Part shown: one piece after another, positions 55,695 to 64,000 of the stretch | Layout: every line of letters begins with the position of its first letter | Numbering within the stretch: position 1 is the stretch's first letter | Assembly: GCA_015143295.1 (NCBI GenBank) | Contig: CM026571.1 | Location: 9,924,501 to 9,988,500, forward strand | Length of the DNA stretch: 64,000 nucleotides | Source of the DNA: Tetracentron sinense | Lineage: Eukaryota; Streptophyta; Magnoliopsida; Trochodendrales; Trochodendraceae | Direction of reading: 5' to 3' | Notes under the pieces: generated by a model | Database searches by the model: none | Told to the model about the DNA's origin: nothing | What the model saw: the letters and a program-made list of their open reading frames with translations, nothing else | Position numbers and translations under genes: made by a program

Positions 55695-55803
55695 CATCGC
55701 CGCTGCGGACGCTGCATCCACAAGAGTCTCATCTCGTTTTGTATGCGTGGCTTGAAAAAACGGTATCTTGTCAGGCTCTTGTCCGTCGGGATGCGCCCGT
55801 TGC
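55695..55803 (-). pseudogene. CACTA TNPD/Transposase_24-like gene, middle exon
   Basis: Reads PDKIPFFQATHTKRDETLVD then AASAAAM, up to a GTATGT donor. The F.ATHTK.DGTFVD signature is the core of Transposase_24. Its 5' border is not certain. Confidence 0.65.
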
Positions 55804-56432
55804 TATCTACCTCAACAATTTACGGTCTGAAATAGTCAAAGTTATTTGTATGGGTGCGCATAGACTAAGTCATTCTTATAAAAAAATTCAAACCATCTGG
55901 ATAAAACATCAAGAATATCACAATTGTAGATGCATGATCATAATATACTAAACCACAATTATAATGTTTAAGTTAATTACAAATCAATCCGCTCGGAGCA
56001 ATAGAAAAATCACATGTCAGCCTATTAGAATTCTGCTGGGGTGAACTTTATCCTAAATCCAACTAGGATAGTCTCTTAGATTAGATATTGAGGTCATGTC
56101 ACTATGTCGGTATGATTTGGGGTCCTTAGTCATTACTCCTATGTAGTTTGCATTTTAATGCTTTCCAGTCGATTGAAATATTTTAAATACCTAAAATACC
56201 CCTTAATCTAATGAATATAAGAAAAGATGTGTTTGTAAGAGGTTGAAATATTTTAAGGATGATTTTAGTCATTTTTCATCCCTCTCTCACAAGTCCAATC
56301 ACTTGCACACTCAAACGTTCCCCTCTCTCTCCTAACGTCCCTCTCACTCTGTCCTTTTTTTACCCCTCTGTCTCCCCCTTTAGCAGTACAGCCAATTGCG
56401 ATTGAACTCAGGAACATATCCACAAATCAGCA

Positions 56433-56632
56433 AATGTCATTTTTAATCCTTATTAACCATAGTTAAAATTTACTATTCCTTAAAGTTTAGCAATTTAACC
56501 TTAATATTTAGAAATTATTCTGATTTCAATTGCACCCACAAGTTTGCAAGTGTCATTTTTAATCCTTATTAACCATGGTTAAAATTTACTAATCTTTAAA
56601 GTTTAACAATTTAACCTTAATTTTTGGAAATT
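56433..56632. repeat. Tandem duplication of about 115 bp inside the CACTA
   Basis: The block GTCATTTTTAATCCTTATTA...AAATTATT occurs twice in a row with about ten percent difference. It contains the AACCAT(A/G)GTTAAAATTTAC word of the TCCGGT MITE family. Confidence 0.75.
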
Positions 56633-56739
56633 ATTTTTAAAAACATTAATTTTACGGTTTGTGGGTCCCGTAGATTCCTCTTGTCCTTATATTTCTTTAG
56701 AATCCCAGTATAATAGAATTGTATTTATCAAAAAAATAA

Positions 56740-57378
56740 ATAAATTGGGATTGAACTCTCCCCAAATTCAATCACACCCTAGTCATCACAGGTCACTTTT
56801 AATCCCTATTAATTGTGGCTAAGTTTCATGTACTCTTTCTATTACTAATATAATGAGAATGTCCCCTTAAAAATGTAGGTTGATTTTTTTAAAATTCCAC
56901 TACCCTTACCACACTCATACTACGCTACTCATTTTGCTTAATTCTCATACGATCCCTTATTTGAAACTTTAACTAGGGTTTAAAAAAATTAATATTTTTT
57001 CCTAAAAATCAAGGATAGGTGAGTGAACTCTAGGGATAGGTGAATCTTAACCACAGTTAAGGGGTGTCAAAAGAGACACATAGCAACCTCAAGGACATAA
57101 TTGGACTCCACTGTGGTTAAGATTCAACCACCCCTAGGGTTCACCAAATTATCATTGGTTTTTAGAAAAAAATATTAATTTTTTTCAGACCCTGGTTAAA
57201 ATTCACTACCTCCTAGGGTTAATTTTTTTTTTCATATTTTTTGAAAAACCAAGGATAAGTGGGTGAACCCTAGGAGTGGGTGAATCTTAAACCACCCTAG
57301 GGGTGGGTGAATCTTAAATCATAATTAAAGAGTGTTAAAAGAGACACATGGCGACCTAAGTGGCATAACTGGACTCCT
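56740..57378. mobile_element. TCCGGT-family MITE copies B and C
   Basis: Copy B (about 56740-57108) ends TTAAGGGGTGTCAAAAGAGA...ATTGGACTCC. Copy C (about 57109-57378) opens CTGTGGTTAAGATTCAACC, lacking the first TIR bases, and ends CATAACTGGACTCC. Both match the arms of copy A at 52857-53061. Confidence 0.6.
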
Positions 57379-57806
57379 CGCTCTCTTGATAAAACACTCT
57401 GAAAGAAGAACGTCTCGCCAAAGCCCTGCCCGCCTCCTTTTTTTTGCTATACCCTAAATGCCCTTAAATCCTTTTGGTTTTCAAAATATCCCTACTTCAT
57501 ATTTCTATACCTAATGTATCTCTTGCAATTTTTTTATTCACAATGTCCCTCAAGTTTCTATATTCAAAATATTCTTTAATTTTGTTTTCCAAAATGCCCT
57601 CACTAGGGTCCCTCATATCAGTCTCCCTCCCCTTCTCCTCTATCTCACGTGCATCGTGCTATCCACTACTTAGCTATTGTATATTTGTAATAAGCCGTAT
57701 AATCTTTATTAGCTTAAATTGAATAAGCTGAAAATGTCGTTGTATCACATGAATGTTTTTTTTTGTACCATTTAACTTTTGAAAAAAGCTAGTATCAGAT
57801 TCTCAC

Positions 57807-58058
57807 TCTGTCATCCTGTTCACAGTGGACGTGTCAAAATCCACGACTTCTTGAGGATTCTAAGACAGAGGGCTAATACTCTTTGAGAAAAGGTTAGTCT
57901 ACCCTTGTTATTACATTCTCATGCATAATATCAGCACTCTTTTCTTATACATTTTCTAGATAACAGCTGACCCAGTATATTATGACTTATAAAGTGTTCT
58001 CCAGCATGTTGTGTTTTCAAGTAACAATGTCTTGATTAAAACCATGGTAGGGTTCACC
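57807..58058 (+). pseudogene. LPEAT2 exon 10 fragment captured in the CACTA element
   Basis: This plus-strand block aligns from CCTGTTCACAGTGGA to CCATGGTAGGGTTCAC with the minus strand of 3352-3611. It covers the end of intron 9, all 67 bp of exon 10 and about 170 bp of intron 10, at roughly three-quarters identity by eye. The exon reads GRVKIHDFLRILRQRANTL, then an in-frame TGA, then EK at the GTTAGT donor. R and D in GRV..HDFLR agree with Arabidopsis LPEAT2 as I remember it, where the neighbouring intact gene has H and G. It cannot encode a functional enzyme. Confidence 0.85.
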
Positions 58059-59415
58059 GATTTGCCTAGGTAGCATAGCAATTTTGGAGTTTTGAAAATC
58101 GAAATCCAGTTACGAAGTCTTAATGTAAGCTAATATATCTTGAACATCATTTTTTTGTGAACAGAAACAGGTGATGGTACTGCTAATGCTATTTTGGCGT
58201 AAGTTTCTCCACTAATGTCTTACCTGATGCACATGACACCTAGCATGCTGGTAGCCTGGTAGTACTCCTAACCCAAATTGGATTTAAACTAACTGGGCGT
58301 GTATTGTAAGGAGGTTTTAGAGCAGGCAAAAACTCTGACCCTGTCATTCCATTTATGGTAAGAAACTCTGGGTTGAAATTTGTTGAAAGCATAATTGGGG
58401 CTTTGTCCCTGATTTGAGAAACATTAAGTTGGCATACTTGAGATGTACAAGGTTGTTAAAACAGCGTATTAAATTTGTCGAACATTATATTCTAAAGTTG
58501 GACTGTGTAAGTAATTTTTTGTTTTGTGGTTGAAGCTGGTAAGTATAGTCACGAGACAGGAATACATTCATTTGTTTAGATTAATAGAACATGCATAGGA
58601 TGAACAAAGAAGAGTTTATGTTTTAGTTAAATTTATCGGCTGTTGTGTTAACAAAAAACACTACATTTAGTTAATGTGTAAACCGAAACCAATAGAATAA
58701 CTCATACTAATTTCAAGAGCTTAAGAATACTGAAATATCCATTTGGGACTACATAAGGCTCCATTGGCTCTACATAAGGCTCCATAGCTAAGATGAGTTG
58801 TCTTTAAAATATGTTTTGGAAATTGGCAGACCTTAGGACATTCGATAATCTTAATGTTTTGGCAATCCAATTCTGCTTTGATAACTCATAATAATCGCAA
58901 ATAACATGCCGATGTTTTCATAGAAAATGAGAAGATGCTAACAGAATTTTAAAGCATGAGTTCACTTGGGACATGTAAATAAATACAGCCAAACTGTACT
59001 TCGAAGGTCAAAAAATACAGCCATAAATAGGCAATTAAAAATAGACATGTCAAAAAATATAACAATGGCAAAAAATTTAACAATGGCATTTGGATTGTCC
59101 CAAGTCGAAGGTCACGTATCATTTCCACCAACTTAAATAGAGAAAAAGCAAAGCAACATAACATTAAAATTGTACTTCAACTGGGAAAAAGATTGAGTGC
59201 ATGAACATGTCCAAATATACCTGCTCCGCGTGGTAGCGACTGTATGGCTTTGTCCCAGCTGTGTGGGACATTGTCAGCTTGGCCCGGTTTGCCTTATTTT
59301 GGGCCACAATTACTTATATTACAGTGTTAATTATAAGGCTCATGGAGACACTTTATTTTAAATAAATAATAAACTGACATGACCGTAAACATAAAAGTGA
59401 CGTTCAATTCCATAC
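58059..59415. other. CACTA internal sequence, unidentified
   Basis: Lies within the large intron of the TNPD-like gene. A 37 bp stretch after a GTGAACAG acceptor-like site, ending at GTAAGT (58164-58201), can read TGDGTANAILA, but no family is recognised. A direct repeat of CTACATAAGGCTCCAT lies at 58751 and 58772. Confidence 0.4.
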
Positions 59416-59640
59416 ATTCGCTTCCGATGTATGCAAATAATCTACGTAATGCCTCCACTGGGCGGGATCCACTCGATAGTCGTGAAACTCGTGCTGCTCG
59501 TGTAGTGGCATCTCTGGATCAAAAAAAGTGTCTTTAAGTTCATTTCTCCACCCCCTCCAAAGAGTACCCATTTTGGTGAGCACCCACTTTTTCACCTTCG
59601 GATCCTCAATTTTAAATTTTGCCTTAAAAAACAACTCACA
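59416..59640 (-). pseudogene. CACTA TNPD/Transposase_24-like gene, second upstream exon
   Basis: Reads FKAKFKIEDPKVKKWVLTKM then GTLWRGWRNELKDTFF and ends YLHTSEAN at a GTATGG donor. This matches the W....R.WR..K..L..KYF region of plant En/Spm transposase-associated proteins. The acceptor was not fixed. Confidence 0.8.
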
Positions 59641-59722
59641 CAATCATCTCACAAGAATTTAAGTATAACATGCAAACATATATGAACTAAAATTACATGA
59701 TCTGAAAAAATTGATTTCTTAC

Positions 59723-59946
59723 ACTAACGGTCTCGAAGAGCTTTGTCTTCCACTCCATTGGGACTTTCCTCCAGTCTTTCACCATGATGGGGAGTAAATT
59801 GGGGTCCTTAACTAATAACCCAATTAAGCATGCTAAAGGGCACTCCTCGTCGCTGCAGGATTGGCCTAGGGGATTAGCCTCCACATTCATAGGTTGCGTG
59901 GCCTCCTGCACACGCTTCAGCTTATTTGGACTTCGTCTCTTGGGAG
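59723..59946 (-). pseudogene. CACTA TNPD/Transposase_24-like gene, upstream exon
   Basis: Lies between a TATAG acceptor and a GTAAGA donor, 224 bp. It reads PKRRSPNKLKRVQEATQP through LLPIMVKDWRKVPMEWK and KLFETVS, the KDWR.VP...K..L segment common to CACTA ORF1 proteins. The gene start was not found. Confidence 0.75.
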
Positions 59947-60046
59947 CTATAGTAAAAGGCGTTATTGTTAATATATATAAATTATTAATCGAATTCAATG
60001 ACAATATCTGTTGTAATAATTCAAACTATCTTATGACATACCAATA

Positions 60047-61219
60047 GAGGATGATGGAGCGGGATCCGGGTGCTGAGATGTCATGATAAGAGCCTGCAAA
60101 CATTCAAATTTCTAAATCAGTAGCCATTAGACAACTTCAGAAACCGAATAATCTCTAAAAACTGAATACTAGTGTCATTTTAAGTAAATGATCTATAAAT
60201 TATAAGTATTTGAATTTCAAATGACTGCCATTGTGTTTTGAAATTATGGGTTAAAACTACATGGTGTTTTAATAACAACTGAGCTAATTGCTCTCGACTC
60301 AACAACATACAAACTAACTCTTAATTAAACATAGTTGGTTAACCCATAGGTTGATAAATGTAGTCGAATCTCACCAAAAGTGAATTGGGCTTCAAAACCC
60401 ACTAGGATGGCATTGCCCAAGTGGTGGGAGACATGACTTTCTTGCACTTGTCACACCAACTTAAAAAGATAAACTTGTATTTCATTATACCGTGCTATAG
60501 GAGAAATGCATGTCCATAGCTTCGTAATAATTTTGCTAATTGCAGCTATGTAATTTTGTCATTTTCTCCAGGGCTCAAGACTACCAGGATCTGGGAAGTA
60601 TATGTTGATGGGCTTCAATTTCTTGATAAGGAACCGGGTATCAAATAACCCATGTGGTTGTATCCTGGGCCATGCTCCAGGATTTGAGAATTGTATGTCT
60701 GTGGTCAAAAGGAATCTTGACTACATGTAGAAAGTTAGGTGACCATAAACGTCATTTTCCCAGTCCTGGAGCATGGGTCAGAACACAACCACCCGGATTA
60801 TCTAATACCAGGTTCCTTATCAACAACTTGAAGTCGTCTAGTTGGGTTGGTTGACTTCACTGTACTTCTCAATCTCAACACCAAACAGAAACATACAGTT
60901 GAACATTTCAAATGGTAGTTATCTTGTTGGGTTTATTCACTTTGTTGTGTATGTAGAAACTTTTGTCCCTTCTTAGTGTTTGTTGTTTTACCAAGAAATG
61001 TTGGCAGATATGTTCAGACAGGAAAGTCTGAAAAATACAAGGTTGTCAATTCCATATACCTAGTGACTACTTGTGCAAAAGCCACACAACGGTTAGAACA
61101 AAAAATACCATATGACTTAAACTAAGTCAATCATCTATCCATAAACAGAAAATAGTAGACAAAAAAGGTCCAAATCTTGGTTCAGGTGTGTTTCTACATG
61201 TACATTTATTCTACAACAT
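60047..61219. other. CACTA region between the two transposase genes
   Basis: No gene. It contains the inverted repeat at 60626-60828. Confidence 0.5.
60626..60828. mobile_element. Foldback/MITE-like inverted repeat inside the CACTA
   Basis: The arm starting TTGATAAGGAACCGGGTATC and the inverted arm starting TTGATAAGGAACCTGGTATT stay alignable for about 60 bp, through CCATGCTCCAGGA. The loop is about 70 bp. No target duplication resolved. Confidence 0.7.
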
Positions 61220-61894
61220 TTAATCATCAGATTCAGAAGATTCAGAAAATGCGAGCTCAGAAGCCTCCTCTTCATCCTCAAATGTTGGCTGGGTGACTAG
61301 TAGAGGTATTTTAACAGTTATCCCAACTACATTTGGCCTGACTTCGAAAATATCTACGTCTCCATCAGTCACTTCCAAACATTCAGCGTTGTGTGCAACA
61401 GTTTCAGGGCATGTCTCTCCAATGTCTACACTCCCTTCTTCTTGCATGTCAAAGAAATCCCTAGGCTTTATCCTAATAGCAACATGCCAGTCCTTTTCAC
61501 TGGGATCTTCCACATAGAATACCTGCATTGCTTGAGAAGCGAGCACATATTTATCTTCGGTGTGTAATATTCGTTTCAAATTTACAAGTGTGAACTGAAG
61601 ATCATCTTGCTTGATACCCCTACTATCAATCCAATCACATTTAAATAAGACAACGCTCCTACCTTCATAATAGTCTAGTTCAATGACATCTTGCAGGACT
61701 CCATAATAAATAATGTCGCTTGTAACCGGAGAATTGTCGTTCACAAATTCGAATGAGGTCGTTGTTGTAGTAAGGAAGACTCCGCTATTTTGATTTTTCC
61801 TTTTACGATCAACGTCTTTTGTACGAAATCGAAAGCCATTAATGACAAACCTCTTGAATTGTCTTGCAATATTGGATGGACCACGGCCAGCCAT
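61220..61894 (-). CDS. CACTA TNP2 C-terminal part (DUF4216-like)
   Basis: An open frame of 224 codons. KRFVINGFRFRTKD and QNSGVFL lead into YYGVLQDVIELDYYEGRSVV, FKCDWIDSRGIKQDD and ASQAMQVFYVEDPSEKDWHV, the DUF4216 domain at the end of CACTA TNP2 proteins. An acidic tail (EDEEEASELAFSESSESDD) precedes the stop. The listed ATG is inside the domain. The true upstream reading (HVSNDVKWLA) is in another frame, so there is one frame change near 61890. Confidence 0.85.
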   Translation of the reverse strand: MAGRGPSNIARQFKRFVINGFRFRTKDVDRKRKNQNSGVFLTTTTTSFEFVNDNSPVTSDIIYYGVLQDVIELDYYEGRSVVLFKCDWIDSRGIKQDDLQFTLVNLKRILHTEDKYVLASQAMQVFYVEDPSEKDWHVAIRIKPRDFFDMQEEGSVDIGETCPETVAHNAECLEVTDGDVDIFEVRPNVVGITVKIPLLVTQPTFEDEEEASELAFSESSESDD

Positions 61895-62229
61895 TTGACA
61901 TCATTACTGACATGGGCCTCCAATCCTTAACGCAACGACTTGGCGTATTATATAGTCATAAATTTTTAATTAGACATAGTAAAACTTTTAGAATACTTGC
62001 AAATACCTTCTTAATCCATACAACTTACATTTGAAGCAAACCATGAAGGAAATTCACTATTGTGAATCCGTTCTTGGTCTATCTGTCATTGTGATAGTGA
62101 ACATAAACTATTTCTCAATGTTTCCTGCAATACAAGGACATAGCTCGTAAAGCCCTAATAATGGCCTGGAATGTAGATAATTAAATGAAAGTTACATTTC
62201 GGGAAACCAAACATGTCTTACGTGATGAA

Positions 62230-64000
62230 TGATGTCATGTCAGGGCAATTGAAGAGGACATAACGATGCATTTGCGCCCGTGATTCATTAGATAGAGTCA
62301 CTATCTCCTCTTTTCCTATCGCAAGGCCGGGCTTTGAAAAAATGGATAATCATGATATGTTACAAGGGCATTGTGGTCGTAATTCCTTGGAAGTCAGCTA
62401 ACCTTTGTCTCGACATCATGTAGATACCTCGAACAAAAAGTGAGGCATTTCTTAGCAAGATATCCTTCTGCAATTGAACCCTCGAGCCGACTTCTATTGC
62501 GGACATATGATTTTAATGTAAGTAGGTACCTATGCACATTGAGAATCCATTTTGAAGTGAATTAATGATAAAAAAAAAAACATTATTCACAAAATATTGC
62601 AAGACCATAACTTGAAAGCATTGTCACACACCTCTCGATGGGGTACATCCATTGGTATTGTACAGGACCGACAATCCTCACTTCGCTTGCCAGATGGATT
62701 GTTAAATGAATCGTGATATCGAAGAATGTTGGGGGAAAATTCTTTCGAGGTGGCACAATGTAATAGCAAAACGGCTTTCTAGTTTACTGAGTTCCTGTAC
62801 TTTATTAACTTTGGAGCATATTTCCCTGAAGAAGGAGCTAAACTCATTCAACGTGATGCAAATGTTTTTTGGGAGGCATTTGCACATTGCAACTGGAAGT
62901 AATTTCTGCATAAGAATGTGGCAATCGTGACTCTTCAAACTAGATATTTTTTGATCCTTGGTATTTACGTACCATGATATATTTGCTGCATAACTATCTA
63001 GCACTTTAACATTGGATAATACCTTACAGAAAATGTCTTTCTCTTCCGAAGACAATGAGAAGCACACCGGAGGTAAATATGTTCTTTATCCAACTGCGTA
63101 AGGATGAAGCGCCGATCTAATACCCATATGTTTGAGATCAAGACGTGCCTTTAAGTTGTCTTTTGTTTTCGCTTCTATATTCAATAATGTACCGACCAGG
63201 CTGTCATAGACATTCTTTTCAATGTGCATGACATCTAGGTTGTGGCAGATTAGAAGGTACTCCTAGTATGGTAGATTAAAGAAAATATTTTTCTTCTTCC
63301 ACCCAATGTGTCGTCGGTGGTTATTTTTTCGCTTCTTAGCAAATGTGTTTGCCATGTGCTTTTCAAAGGAGTAACTGAGACCTGACAACTGGTCTAATAG
63401 CTCGGTGTCGGACAATGAGATAGGAGTGGGACTCAGTTCTGCTTCTCCCTCAAATGATTTTCTTTCGTGACGAAATTTTTGGTTGGCTTCCAAAAAACGA
63501 TGATGACCCATGTAGCAAAACTTTCTGCCATGTTTCAAATACTTACTACAAATGTTTTGATTGTAATGCGGACAAGCATACCGACCCTTGGTGCTCCATC
63601 CCGAGAGATTTGTGTATGCAAGAAAGTCATTTGTTGTCCATAATAACGCTGCACGCATCAGGAAATTTTTATTACTTGAAGCATCGTAAGTATATGTGCC
63701 ATCCACCCACAACTCCTTCAACTCATCTATTAGCGGTTGCAAATATACATCAATGTCATTCCCAGGCGCACAAGGACCTGGAATTAGTAGCGACATAAAG
63801 AAGTAAGGTTGCTTCATGCACATCTAGGGTGGGAAGTTGTATGGCATCAAGACAATAGGTCATGTGCTATGAGCAATACTGATTGTACCAAATGGATTGA
63901 AACCATCGCTTGCAAGCCCAAGTCTGATGTTGCGTGGCTCGGCAGCAAAATCTGGAAAATTTTCGTCGAGATGTTCCCAAGCTGGGGTGTCGGCGGGATG
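62230..64000 (-). pseudogene. CACTA TNP2-like transposase, main part, truncated by window edge
   Basis: Minus-strand reading from 64000 gives NIRLGLASDGFNPFG, then KQPYFFMSLLIPGPCAPGND, IDVYLQPLIDELKELW and NLSGWSTKGRYACPHYN. SRKFCYMGH-like GRKFCYMGHHRFL follows, the Transposase_21 (TNP2) domain. CHNLDVMHIEKNVYDSLV at about 63200, DUF4218-like sequence (SHDCHILMQKLLPVAM, 62702-63067) and a QY.WMYP-like segment near 62640 come next. Several tryptophan codons have become stops (three around 63250-63860), with frame changes after 62700, so the transposase is not intact. Confidence 0.88.

Larger units (their letters stand above)
54405..64000 (-). mobile_element. CACTA (En/Spm) DNA transposon, one end within window
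   Basis: The terminus CACTACAAGAAAAAAG begins at 54405, the standard CACTA inverted-repeat end, preceded by ACT as a possible 3-bp duplication. Bases 54425-54870 hold more than a dozen CCGTCGGTA/CGACGG words, the subterminal transposase-binding repeats. Minus-strand genes of TNP2 type (61220-64000) and TNPD/Transposase_24 type (55227-59946) follow, so this is the element's 3' end. The other terminus lies right of the window. Extra cargo includes MITE copies, an inverted repeat and an LPEAT2 fragment. Confidence 0.9.

Noticed and set aside
61293-61517. Plus-strand open frame opposite the DUF4216 exon
   Set aside because: Shadow of the minus-strand coding sequence.

Overview
This is nuclear DNA of a flowering plant. 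It is AT-rich, with GT-AG introns, plant-type LINEs, Copia and Gypsy LTR elements, hAT and Emigrant-like MITEs and a CACTA transposon. The species cannot be named from sequence alone.

One host gene covers most of the window. On the minus strand, a lysophospholipid acyltransferase of the LPEAT2 type starts at 52210 and runs left past base 1. Ten coding exons can be placed: 51768-52210, 45208-45388, 45034-45093, 43617-43780, 43461-43524, 29609-29677, 11577-11672, 8126-8170, 4628-4698 and 3526-3592. They total 1260 bp (420 codons), every junction is in phase, and all visible introns are GT-AG. The C-terminal EF-hand part lies off the left edge. A TATA box and a double G-box sit just upstream of the start.

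The introns are huge because transposons fill them. Intron 10 holds a LINE (1-2837). Intron 8 holds a LINE tail and two hAT-like elements. Intron 7 holds an RTE-type LINE. Intron 6 (17.9 kb) holds a nested stack: a minus-strand LINE split by Copia A (12960-27381), which itself carries a LINE fragment, Copia B (18042-24348, with its own LINE insertion) and a solo Gypsy LTR (24678-26935). Intron 5 (13.8 kb) holds a hAT-like element, a LINE relic cut by two hAT-like elements, an Athila-type Gypsy element (32938-40344), a LINE tail and an Emigrant-like MITE. Intron 1 holds two small non-autonomous LTR elements, one split by a 1 kb hAT-like element.

To the right of the gene (52.5-54.4 kb) are a LINE RNase H relic and two MITEs. 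From 54405 to the window edge lies one end of a CACTA (En/Spm) transposon. It has a CACTACAAGAAAA terminus, many CCGTCGGTA-like subterminal repeats, and minus-strand TNPD/Transposase_24-like and TNP2-like genes. At about 57807-58058 this transposon carries a diverged copy of LPEAT2 exon 10 with flanking intron, in the orientation opposite to the intact gene. A transposon holding a fragment of the gene it sits beside is the most interesting observation here.
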